NCBI GenBank assembly: GCA_963736355.1
Contig: CAVTOO010000009.1
Span: forward strand, 177,787 to 241,786
Source: CAVTOO01 sp963736355
GTDB lineage: Bacteria > Pseudomonadota > Alphaproteobacteria > Rhizobiales > Xanthobacteraceae
Direction of reading: 5' to 3'
DNA length: 64,000 nt
Numbering within the stretch: position 1 is the stretch's first letter; each line of letters begins with the position of its first letter. Shown here piece by piece: positions 57,101-64,000 of the stretch. The position numbers and the translations under genes are program-made. A model generated the notes under the pieces. That model made no database searches. It was not told the origin of the DNA and worked only from the letters and a program-made list of their open reading frames with translations.

Positions 57101-59349
57101 TTGATGCCGATCATCGCCGCTTTCGGCGCAATCGGCAGCACGACGTTGCGCTCGACCGCGCGGCCGCCGGATTCCGCCATGCGGATGAAGATCTTCGCTT
57201 CCTGCGGACGCGACGGAGTTCGGCACCTTGGCGAGCGCGACATCGAACGTGGCGCGACCATTGGCGTCGGTCTGCGGCAAGCCTTCGAGCTGCTGGCGTT
57301 CGGTGGAGGATTCCTCGTCCGGGCTATTCGCGCCGAACACATATCCGGCATAGCCCGGACGCTCGACGGCCTGACCGATTGCGATCTCGCCTTCGAGCTG
57401 CAGCGCGGATGCGGGCGCACCGTAAAGGAAGTGGCCGTCGACCTTCATCGAGATCGGCTTGTCGCCCTCGATGAATTTCGCGGCGCTGGTGGCCGTGAAC
57501 TCGATACGATCCGCAACATAGTCTTCCACCATGAAGGTGGTTTCGCCGACGGCCGGCGCCTTCGGATCGGTGAAGGCGCGCACGCGCCAGGTTCCGGTCG
57601 GCGCAACCGCATTGAGCGGCAGTGTCAGCGAGCGTCCGCCGGCGCCCTGATCCGGCAGCACGGCGCGGCGATATTCGACGCCATCGGGGCGCTCGACGAC
57701 GAGCGTGAGTGGCGCGCCGGTCGCCGCATTGCCTTTGCCGTCGCGCAACAGCGACGTCAGATAAACCGTCTCGCCGGAGCGATAGACGCCGCGTTCGGCA
57801 TAGACGAACGCATCGAGCCCGGCCGGCACCGGACGGCCCGAGACGCCGCGGTCGCTCAGATCGAACGCCGAGGTCTTCAGGCTGAGAAACGCATAGTCGC
57901 CCTTCTCCGCCATCACCGTCAGCAGCGCCGGCGACAGCCCGCCTTCGCCGCGCGCGAGACCGGCTTCGAACAGCACGTGCCCGCTTCGTCGGTCTTGCGC
58001 GTCGCGAGAATTTCGTTGTTGCGCGCGACAAGGCGCACCTCGACGTTGCGCTGCGGCGCTGTCGAGGCCAGCGAATTGACGAACACGTGGATGCCGTCAT
58101 TGCCGGAGAACGCGGTCAGGCCCATGTCCGAGACGATGAACCACTGCGTCGCCAGCGAATCCTGCTCCTCGGCCGAGGACGAACCCGGCCCCTTGGCCAT
58201 CGCCGTCATCACATAGACGCCGGGCTGCAGATCGCCGACCGCCTGATCGACCGGGAACGCCGTGGTGACGTCCTCGTTCAGCGTGTTGGCGACGGCCAGA
58301 TCGCCCGACCAGACCTTGACGCCCTTCTCGTTGCCGAGGTCGCGCAGTTCGTAGCCGGACATGCTGCGCTGGAAGTCGCTGCCCAGCACGGTGTTGATCA
58401 GGTTGCGGTCGCCGATGCGGTAGATCTGCGCGGAGACAGCCGTGGTGTTGACGCTGACGACCGGAATGCCGCGCTGGCCCGTGCGCGGCAGCACATAGGC
58501 GCGGCTGGTGAAGCGCACCAGCGGCTTGCGGTCGCGGACATAGACATTGAAATCGGCCGACTTCGGCAGCGTCTCGCGCACGCTCGCGGGCAGTCCGGCG
58601 CGGATGCCGAACGCATAGCGCTCGCCGTGCTTCAGGCCTTCGACGCAGAGCTGTTTTTCTTCAGACGTGATGGCCGGCTTGTCGGTGCCGCCCTGCGCCA
58701 CGAAGGGCGCAAAATCGGCGCGCTTGGCGAGTTCCTCGGAGAACTGGAAACAGACGCGGGGCGAAGCGGAATCGGAATCGACGGTGTAGTCGAGCAGGCG
58801 GAAGCCGTGATCTGCGCGCAGCTTCTCGTACTGGCTGCGAACGTCGGCGGTCTCGCGCAGGTCGAGCGCCAGGCGCAACGCATCGATGGCCGGGCGCCAC
58901 AGCTTGCGCTCGCCGAGCGCGTTGCCGAGCGTGGCGAGAGCCTCGGATTCGTCGCCGGGGGTGGTCGCGCGCTGATAGGCGAGATAGGAGGCCGTGGAGG
59001 CCCGCTCGAGTAACAGCGTCTTTTCGCGATTGTCGGCCGGGCGCACCTGCAGGATGGTGCGGGCCAGACGCAGCCAGCTCGGCGAATCCTGCGGGGCCAG
59101 TGTCACGATCTGACCCATGATCTGGAGGCCGCCGCGCAAATCGTTGCGCCGCAGGGCGGCATCGACATCGGTCGCGCAGCACGGGCAGCGCCTTGCCGAT
59201 GGCGCCCGCCTCGCTCTTGATCTGGGCTTCCAGCCGGATGGCGGAGTCGCCGAGGTCGTCGCGGCGGAAGGCCTTGTCGGCGGCCATTGCGGAAACGGAA
59301 TGCGCCGCCAGCGCGACTGCCAGCAGCGCGGCGCGAACGAGACCAGTCA
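54129..59349 (-). CDS. Bacterial alpha-2-macroglobulin family protein (YfhM-like, frameshifts)
   Basis: About 1740 residues, exported (MTGLVRAALLAVALAAHSVS, start 59349). An N-terminal helical part (residues 20-170) precedes MG-type domains. MG2 is seen in DAFVYAERGVYRSGETVYLT, and the bait-region neighbourhood lies near YFGQRRLTAEIRDIYGQLID. The A2M core has ALYSGIITVGPNGTAEVSFD and TKLGRATTDVTIRDPVVMTA. The thioester site is YPFGCSEQITSRAMPLLYVN near residue 1288: Cys and Gln are kept but the usual Leu of CLEQ is Ser. The complement-like alpha6/alpha6 domain follows (TQENAWLVLAARAMAKDATS). Shifts lie near 59165, 57975, 57215 and 56825. It probably traps proteases in the periplasm while PBP1C repairs peptidoglycan. 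Confidence 0.85.
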
Positions 59350-59669
59350 TGTGGGTAGCTCCCTGCCCTAAATACCGAGCGCGATTCCGGCCGAAAGGCA
59401 GGACCACGCTTCAATTCGGCGGCCATGGGCCGCCGAAGCCCCAGCAAATGCCCGGAACGTGACCTGTTCATGGCATCCGCGACGTGACGCGCGGCAATGT
59501 GCAGGGCAACCCCGCGAAACGCAATCGGGGACGACCGGCTAACTACCGCTTGGGTCAGTCGTTTCGGGACGGTACAAGGTTCAAATCGCCGGGCGGGTAT
59601 CCAGACTGCCGTCCGCCCGCGCGGTCGGTTGGGGTTTTTTCACCCCTTCCGGGTATAGCGTGAGGCAAC
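59350..59669. other. Intergenic region upstream of the alpha-2-macroglobulin gene and tRNA-Arg
   Basis: About 320 bases with no convincing gene. It must contain the divergent promoters of the minus-strand macroglobulin operon and the plus-strand tRNA-Arg. A GC-rich stretch with GGTTTTTTCACC lies just before the tRNA; no clear hairpin or repeat was seen. Confidence 0.5.
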
Positions 59670-59746
59670 GACCCCTTAGCTCAGCTGGATAGAGCAACAG
59701 CCTTCTAAGCTGTAGGTCGCTGGTTCGAATCCAGCAGGGGTCGCCA
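59670..59746 (+). tRNA. tRNA-Arg (anticodon TCT)
   Basis: Acceptor stem GACCCCT pairs with AGGGGTC. The D arm is GCTC-AGCTGGATA-GAGC, the anticodon stem ACAGC/GCTGT encloses CTTCTAA with anticodon TCT, and the T arm is CTGG-TTCGAAT-CCAG. Discriminator G and CCA are encoded. The DNA after it drops in GC content. Confidence 0.95.
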
Positions 59747-59793
59747 GTTTCTGATTTTCGTTTATTTTCGTATTTCGCGCGGAACGACGCCGT

Positions 59794-60567
59794 GTGGTCT
59801 CACATCACAGACTATCTGATCATCTATTTGTGCCCATGTTCGTGGGCAGCGCGCTTTTTCCGGCCGCCTATCTTCTCGCCAAGTATGCCTTCGAGGACAA
59901 CGAAGACATAGGATGGCTTTTCCAGAATGTTTGGTGGATCAAACCTGGCGTTTTATATTTGGAATCGCCTTGGTTTCGATTTATCCGTTCACATCACCGA
60001 CGTTTTGCCAGATTCTCGGCCTCGCTGCCGGTTGGCTACTAGCCGCGTACCACGCGTGGACGTTCAACCGTCAGTTTCCGATCTTCTATATAACGATGAC
60101 GGTTCTTTCGATCGTGATCCCGATGATCGCAATAGCGATCGCCTACAGCGCATACAACGTGCCGATAGATTTCGAAACGAGCAAAGAGATTGCAAAATCA
60201 GTTGTCACAGCGTGCGTGTGGGTACCCTACATGCTTATTTCAAAGCGCGTTAAGGCGACTTTCTATGGCATTCCGATGCCAATCAGCGCCGCCAAAACGG
60301 CCGACGGTGCATTCCGCTATCTAGCCCCGTCGTCGAGATCAAACCGTGTCCCTGTCGATTCCGAAACACTTCGACTGCGCCGCAAAGGAAATCGTGTCGG
60401 TATCTTCATTACAGTGATGGGCACGCTTGTTGCTGCTTTCAGCTTGCCCAGTCGCCAGCTCTTACAGTGCGCCTGCATGGTCCACTTTCACAATGACCGC
60501 CGGGCTTCTTGCCATGCTGTTTGGCTACATCCTTTCGCGTTTGTGGTTTTGGATAAAGGCCGCGTGA
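59794..60567 (+). CDS. DUF2569-like membrane protein (frameshifts; possibly two genes)
   Basis: The recognisable core is a four-helix DUF2569-type protein: FVGSALFPAAYLLAKYAFED, then after a base shift near 59960 QILGLAAGWLLAAYHAWTFN, FYITMTVLSIVIPMIAIAIA and the family end SVVTACVWVPYMLISKRVKA. A further section continues in frame through GNRVGIFITVMGTLVAAFSL and, after another shift near 60460, to MTAGLLAMLFGYILSRLWFW and a stop at 60567. The last part could be a separate two-helix protein or a C-terminal extension. GC content is clearly lower than elsewhere. The gene lies just after tRNA-Arg. Function of DUF2569 proteins is unknown. Broken frame may be error or decay. Confidence 0.45.
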
Positions 60568-60657
60568 TCTTAACGGCCGCATCTACGTGCGACACTGTGC
60601 TTCGGACAGCCGACGATGATAAGTTCATTCGACACATTAAGTCGGGAGATGACAGAG

Positions 60658-61122
60658 ATGATCTGGCAGCACTTCAAAAAGCCAATGAACAAACTCGCTA
60701 TTATCGGGTTGTTGTTCGCCCTCCCTTGCACTTCCGCGCTGGCCGACGGCTCGGTGTCGTCACTCGGCATGGGCATGGGCGCGCGGAATTATGAAATCTT
60801 CCAGCGGTTCCAGGCCGTCGCCGCGCAATACAATGCGTCGGGCGAACGCTTCCGCATCGACAGCCACTGTCAGTCGGCCTGCACGATGTTTCTGTCGATC
60901 CGCAATGTCTGCGTGACGCCAAATGCGAAACTCTTGTTTCACGCCGGCGGAAACATGCGCGAAGGCCGCATGAATCCGGCCCGCACGCAGGAGATGATGA
61001 GCACCTATAATTCCAGGCTGCGGCAATATCTGAGCGAGGGCGGCTACATGAACACGTTTGCGTTCCACACAATTTCCGGCCGCGACATCATCTCGCGTTT
61101 CGGCTATCCGGCGTGCAAGTAA
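60658..61122 (+). CDS. Exported ClpP/crotonase-like protein of unknown function
   Basis: A 154-residue protein. The ATG at 60658 is chosen because GGGAG lies about ten bases upstream; ATG 60685 is an alternative. A signal peptide (MNKLAIIGLLFALPCTSALA) ends near ADG. The mature part has the pattern FRIDSHCQSACTMFLSIRNV followed by CVTPNAKLLFHAGG. This resembles the nucleophile-Ser region of periplasmic ClpP-like proteins of alphaproteobacteria, in which SACT holds the candidate serine and FHA the candidate histidine. Cysteines at CQSAC and NVC could form disulfides. It is followed 18 bases later by the ABM monooxygenase-like gene. Catalytic activity is not proven. Confidence 0.65.
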   Translation: MIWQHFKKPMNKLAIIGLLFALPCTSALADGSVSSLGMGMGARNYEIFQRFQAVAAQYNASGERFRIDSHCQSACTMFLSIRNVCVTPNAKLLFHAGGNMREGRMNPARTQEMMSTYNSRLRQYLSEGGYMNTFAFHTISGRDIISRFGYPACK

Positions 61123-61139
61123 GAGAGAGCCAATAAGCA

Positions 61140-61466
61140 ATGCCCCTCATCGTCATCGCCTCTGTCCGCTTTCCGCCGGAACACATGGACAGGGTTCGCA
61201 CCATGCTCCGCCACATGGTCATCGAGACCAACACGCATGACGGCTGCATCTTTTATACGGCCGCGGAGGACGTCAGCGTCCCCGGCACCGTGCGCTTTTC
61301 GGAGCTGTGGCCGGATGCCGAGACGCTGGTGAAGCATCTCGACGCGCCGCACATCGCACCCTGGCGCGCGCTGTCGACCGAGCTCGGCGCGTTCGACCGC
61401 GATGCCAGTGTGTACGACGCCGGCAACGAGCGCCCGCTGGCGTCAATGCGGGCGACGACGGGTTAG
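61140..61466 (+). CDS. Antibiotic biosynthesis monooxygenase (ABM/YgiN) family protein
   Basis: An intact 108-residue protein with GAGAGAGCC upstream. The ABM ferredoxin-like fold is recognisable from IVIASVRFPPEHMDRVRTML, HMVIETNTHDGCIFYTAAED, RFSELWPDAETLVKHLDAPH and the closing helix APWRALSTELGAFDRDASVY. Small ABM proteins act as cofactor-free monooxygenases on quinol-like aromatics or as haem-degrading enzymes; YgiN-type members reduce or oxidise menadiol. It forms a possible two-gene unit with the ClpP-like protein before it, though their roles are not obviously connected. Cytoplasmic by lack of a signal. Confidence 0.8.
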   Translation: MPLIVIASVRFPPEHMDRVRTMLRHMVIETNTHDGCIFYTAAEDVSVPGTVRFSELWPDAETLVKHLDAPHIAPWRALSTELGAFDRDASVYDAGNERPLASMRATTG

Positions 61467-61526
61467 CTTGTTGTCATTGTAATGTTGGCGAAGCGGCACC
61501 GATGTGGTCACGCATCGGCTCTTCCT

Positions 61527-61931
61527 TCAGTCGATATGCGGCTTGAGTTGTCGTCCATGGGTATGGATGAGGTCCTCCTTGCCGTTGAGCTTTAAAGCGG
61601 AATGATGAGGATGCGGAGATCGGCTGTGTTGCCAAACACGCCACTCGACGGGCCGGATTTGCAGTGTTGAGCCAATATCCACATTGATCCAACTGTCGGC
61701 ATTTATCTGCCGGCACGGAAATGGAAGCGTTATGCCTCCACCATCTTCATTTACACGGAGTTCGAGATCCTGATTAAAGGGTGCCGTTGAAATCGGGTGC
61801 CAATGCAGCAAATGAATGTTTGACGAAAGGTCTTCTATTGCGTGAGCTACATTCTCAACCAATCGACTGGCTGCTTGCGGCGGAGCATCCGTAGAATTTT
61901 CATCCGCCTTGCTTTTCATCTTCTTTCCCAT
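61527..61931 (-). CDS. Hypothetical protein (PISTAPFNxxLELRV-type)
   Basis: A 134-residue protein with no signal peptide. The N-terminal 30 residues are polar (MGKKMKSKADENSTDAPPQA). The core reads LHWHPISTAPFNQDLELRVN, ITLPFPCRQINADSWINVD and LQIRPVEWRVWQHS. This pattern (PISTAP, LPFPC, VEWRxW) is one I have seen in short uncharacterised proteins of Bradyrhizobium-like genomes, but no function is known. The frame is intact, and the lower GC matches the surrounding segment. It lies 39 bases downstream of the response-regulator stop on the same strand and might be co-transcribed with it. Confidence 0.65.
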   Translation of the reverse strand: MGKKMKSKADENSTDAPPQAASRLVENVAHAIEDLSSNIHLLHWHPISTAPFNQDLELRVNEDGGGITLPFPCRQINADSWINVDIGSTLQIRPVEWRVWQHSRSPHPHHSALKLNGKEDLIHTHGRQLKPHID

Positions 61932-61970
61932 GTTTCCATAAGCAAAAGCACCCGGCGTCTCTATCTCACC

Positions 61971-62646
61971 CTAATGGCACATTTCTGCATCGCTAGTGGG
62001 CCGTCGCTCAATCTCAGGATCGCTGCCTTGGTTCAGCAGGCCTAAGCGCTCAGCTATTACGACCGCTTCAGGAAGAGATCCTATGCGCAACTTTTGCATA
62101 ATCGCATGCCGGTGGGCCTTAATCGTGCGCTCCGACGTCCCCAATTCGTAAGCGGTCTGCTTATTGAGCTTCCCGCGGGCCATCAGTTTGAGAACCTGGC
62201 TCTCACGTCGCGTGAGGGTAGCCACCACAGTACGCATTGCGTTGATTCGATCGTTCCGGCGACGCAGCTCGCTGTCGCGCAATACCGCGCGTTCGACCGC
62301 TTCAATCAATGCTTTCCTTGCGACCGGCATGGACAAAACGTCTTCGGCACCCGCCTTGATCGCCTGAACGCTTGCCAGGATGTTGCAACGTGCCGTCAAA
62401 AAAATGACTGGCAACGTGTTGCCTGACTTTCGAAGCTGCTTCTGTAATACCAATCCATTCATCATGGACATTTCCATATCGAGCAGGATGCAACCCGGTG
62501 TGTCGTTCGAGCAGTTCTTCAAAAGTGCTCGGCCGGATTCGCAAACCTCGACCTGATATCCAGAACTCCCGAAGCAGCCTGACGATTGAACGGCGAAACG
62601 GCGCGTCATCGTGGACCACGTAAACCTTGGCAGCTATGTCACTCAT
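61971..62646 (-). CDS. FixJ/NarL-type response regulator (one frameshift)
   Basis: About 225 residues starting MSDIAAKVYVVHDDAPFRRS at 62646. The receiver domain has the acidic pair in VVHDDAPF, the phospho-acceptor in GCILLDMEMSMMNG, the Thr in PVIFLTARCN and a Met-Pro in place of the usual Lys-Pro near VLSMPVARK. After one shift near 62565 (REF to GYQVEVCESGRALL) the rest is in one frame. The LuxR-type helix-turn-helix is LTRRESQVLKLMARGKLNKQ followed by TAYELGTSERTIKAHRHAIM. The Met where the switch Lys normally sits is unusual and may signal phosphorylation-independent behaviour. No histidine kinase gene is adjacent, so it is an orphan regulator here. Confidence 0.8.
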
Positions 62647-62961
62647 GCTGTGAACTCCGCCTTGGGCAGATGTCGTCGTGGCAGTGCCCGATAACGCCAT
62701 GCCGGCAACCACATCCCGGTGATGGCGATCGCTGCGAACAGCGAAGGTGCTGATCGATAAGCGTTCGTATGATGCGCTTTTGCCTTAAGTGGAGCCGAAG
62801 CCCTTCAGCGCCGCCATTTCGGGAAAAAGTGGCATAGCCGGTAAGCCCATGGCTTGATCCAGGTCAAGCCATGGCTAAGGGCAATTACTTAGGGAGTTGT
62901 TCTGAATTGTCGGCATCCACGACAACCGCCAAATTCACGGCAGGCTTTGGAGGATGCCAAT
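62647..62961. promoter_or_regulatory. Divergent promoter region with FNR/FixK-type box
   Basis: 315 bases between the response regulator and the small membrane protein. A dyad CCATGGCTTGA (62847-62857) / TCAAGCCATGG (62864-62874) contains TTGA-TCCAGG-TCAA at 62854-62867. This matches the TTGA-N6-TCAA core of FNR/FixK sites used for low-oxygen control in rhizobia. It sits 94 bases upstream of the plus-strand start at 62962, within range for an activator of that gene. The link to a specific regulator is inference. Confidence 0.6.
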
Positions 62962-63180
62962 ATGAATGGCTCCCTGATCTCCGCCGACCGCTTGACCCAT
63001 CTGAAGATCGTCGCGCTGGCGCTTGTTGCAGCGACCGCTGTCGTTATTGGCGCGATCACCGCACGCTTCAGTCTCGCGGATAGCTTGTCTCAAACGGTCA
63101 ACGTCAACATTCACGGCCCCGTCGTGAAGGCTGGCGCTTCGGTGATCGTTTCCGCAACCAACTCGCAACTCACTCGGTAA
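62962..63180 (+). CDS. Small single-pass membrane protein, possibly FixK-controlled
   Basis: A 72-residue protein. ATG 62962 has a good ribosome site (GGAGG, ten bases upstream). N-terminus MNGSLISADRLTHLKIVALA leads into one transmembrane helix (LALVAATAVVIGAITARFSL), and the short outer part is SLSQTVNVNIHGPVVKAGAS followed by VIVSATNSQLTR. The topology is that of a tail exposed to the periplasm. Similar 70-80 residue proteins are frequent in Bradyrhizobium-like genomes without known function. The FNR/FixK-type box upstream suggests expression under low oxygen. Confidence 0.7.
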   Translation: MNGSLISADRLTHLKIVALALVAATAVVIGAITARFSLADSLSQTVNVNIHGPVVKAGASVIVSATNSQLTR

Positions 63181-63306
63181 AAGCATTTCGGCATCGGCTG
63201 CATGCAATCGGTATCTGTAGAGATCGTGACGACACCCGCCACACCTAGCGAGAACCGTAAATAAGACGAACGCCTAAGGAAGCTGGAGATTTGAGGAGGA
63301 ACCCAA

Positions 63307-63681
63307 ATGACTGGTTTTAATTCGAAACGGATGATGGCGCTTGCTCTTGCCGGCGCTTCGATGGTTGCGATTTCGACGCCGGCGGAGGCTCAGTGGTACG
63401 GCCGTAACGCCGCCGCGGCCGCGGGCATCGGCTTCGTGGCGGGCGCGCTGATCGGTGGAGCGGTCGTAAGCCAGCAGCACGCCTATTACGGCGCCGGTTA
63501 CTATTACGGTTCGCCGTATCAGCCCTACGGCTATTACGGCCCGCGGTATCGGACCTACGGTTATTACGCCCCGCGGTATCGGAATTACGGTTATTACAGC
63601 GCGCCATATCGCGCCTACGGCTATTACGGTTCGCCTTACCGGTACGATCCGGGCTTGGGTAGCGACTACAATCTTCGGTAG
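63307..63681 (+). CDS. Exported tyrosine-rich repeat protein
   Basis: A 124-residue protein with a strong ribosome site (GAGGAGGAACCC) before ATG 63307. Signal peptide MTGFNSKRMMALALAGASMV ends near AISTPAEA. A glycine/alanine segment (AAAAAGIGFVAGALIGGAVV) may be a helix or glycine-zipper-like membrane stretch. Residues 58-115 are built of ten-residue repeats of the type YGYYGPRYRT, YGYYAPRYRN, YGYYSAPYRA, YGYYGSPYRY, about 38 percent tyrosine. Proteins of this design in rhizobia are secreted or envelope-associated and lack a proven role; tyrosine-rich sequence could give cross-linking or surface adhesion. It is followed by a hairpin at 63732. Confidence 0.8.
   Translation: MTGFNSKRMMALALAGASMVAISTPAEAQWYGRNAAAAAGIGFVAGALIGGAVVSQQHAYYGAGYYYGSPYQPYGYYGPRYRTYGYYAPRYRNYGYYSAPYRAYGYYGSPYRYDPGLGSDYNLR
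63524..63643 (+). repeat. Four tandem 30-bp repeats encoding the tyrosine-rich decapeptides
   Basis: Units of exactly 30 bases start at 63524, 63554, 63584 and 63614. The first two differ at only two or three positions, while later ones diverge more. The reading frame is kept, so copy number could vary without frameshift. Confidence 0.85.
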
Positions 63682-63731
63682 ATGCGTGTCCCGGGGTAGC
63701 GTTGTCGTTACCTTTGTTTGCGCCAATTCTT

Positions 63732-63761
63732 GCGCTTTCCAATAGTTCAATTGGAAAGCGC
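63732..63761. terminator. Perfect inverted repeat, probable terminator
   Basis: Arms GCGCTTTCCAAT and ATTGGAAAGCGC form a perfect 12-bp stem with loop AGTTCA, 51 bases past the tyrosine-rich gene. The following TTAAACCTTAGTT is only weakly T-rich, so it could be an inefficient or bidirectional terminator. Confidence 0.55.
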
Positions 63762-63896
63762 TTAAACCTTAGTTCCTCGTACGCATGGCACTCTCAACAG
63801 CGTTAGCGTTGCATCGTCGCCGTCTTCGGCAATCGTCCTCCGGGCCACTTGGGGGCCACTTGATTGGCGAGATAGAGCGCAAATCAATGAGGAGCG

Positions 63897-64000
63897 ATGC
63901 CAGGTGTTGATCGCACAACTGCAGGAGTCACAAAGCGCGACGGTGCCGGTTCGGGACGGAACGAGGCCACACTGCGCCTCGACGTCGATGAAGTAGCCCT
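63897..64000 (+). CDS. Possible gene start, truncated by the right edge
   Basis: An ATG at 63897 opens a frame MPGVDRTTAGVTKRDGAGSG then NEATLRLDVDEVA that is still open at the end of the window. A GAGGAG ribosome site lies only four to five bases upstream, closer than usual. Composition of the last dozen residues looks coding, but 34 codons are too few to assign a family. It could be a false start. Confidence 0.3.
   Translation, partial: MPGVDRTTAGVTKRDGAGSGRNEATLRLDVDEVA

Noticed and set aside
59747..60650. Integrated mobile element at tRNA-Arg
   Set aside because: No integrase, transposase or duplicated tRNA end was found; kept only as a compositional observation.
63481..63660. CRISPR-like array
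   Set aside because: The repeats are contiguous, without spacers, and lie in frame inside a tyrosine-rich gene; no cas genes are near.

Overview
The window looks like chromosomal DNA of an alphaproteobacterium in the order Hyphomicrobiales (Rhizobiales), closest in style to Bradyrhizobiaceae/Xanthobacteraceae. The evidence is the high GC content, GTG/TTG starts with ATGA-type gene overlaps, a complete aapJQMP amino-acid transporter, a FixJ/NarL-type regulator beside an FNR/FixK-type box (TTGA-N6-TCAA), a CtrA-type box (TTAA-N7-TTAAC) and one copy of the palindromic GAGCATGATC...GATCATGCTC repeat common in this order. There is no rRNA, prophage, insertion sequence or CRISPR array. Three tRNAs (Cys-GCA, Asn-GTT, Arg-TCT) are present.

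Layout. 1-3.7 kb: a cluster with a dehydrogenase-like protein, a PTPS/QueD-like protein that has lost its catalytic residues, a glycosyltransferase and a methyltransferase, facing a RibD-type reductase; it looks like a pathway for a modified pterin or other small heterocycle. 3.8-6.3 kb: two Rieske proteins (a Rieske-flavin reductase fusion and a ferric-reductase-like membrane domain fused to Rieske) with two very small membrane proteins. 6.4-14.7 kb: a sugar-acid catabolic island with a uronate-dehydrogenase-like enzyme, a polyamine/iron-type ABC importer, an RraA-like aldolase, an IlvD/Edd dehydratase and a divergent GntR repressor over a perfect palindrome. 14.8-22.4 kb: a VOC protein, a periplasmic repeat protein, an outer-membrane barrel, an MFS exporter and an O-antigen-ligase-like protein. 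23-26.6 kb: a peptide-type ABC importer without its ATPases. 26.8-30.2 kb: a GGDEF-EAL protein and a FeeM-like N-acyltransferase under a CtrA-type box. 30.2-39.3 kb: a complete heteromeric MdtABC-like RND efflux operon with its outer-membrane factor.

39.5-43 kb: a lipid-modifying trio (FAD oxidoreductase, DUF1365, cyclopropane-synthase-like methyltransferase). 43-44.7 kb: cysteine synthase and a GNAT enzyme. 44.7-48.9 kb: aapJQMP, with a hairpin separating the binding protein from the permeases. 49.1-52 kb: a lipid A/polyprenyl-sugar transfer operon (ArnT-like, GT2, LpxB-N-type membrane protein). 52-59.3 kb: penicillin-binding protein 1C and a bacterial alpha-2-macroglobulin, overlapping by 4 bases. 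59.7-64 kb: a lower-GC segment after tRNA-Arg with mostly small or uncharacterised proteins, an orphan response regulator, and a FixK-type box.

Sequence quality matters here. Many conserved genes (4.7-6.3, 7.3-12, 23.4-25.7 and 43-47.5 kb especially) are broken by single-base insertions or deletions whose removal restores textbook proteins, while other stretches (26.8-30.2 and 36.4-42.4 kb) are clean. I treat these as probable sequencing/assembly errors rather than pseudogenes and give the span of the reconstructed gene; internal breaks and exact ends of those genes are approximate.
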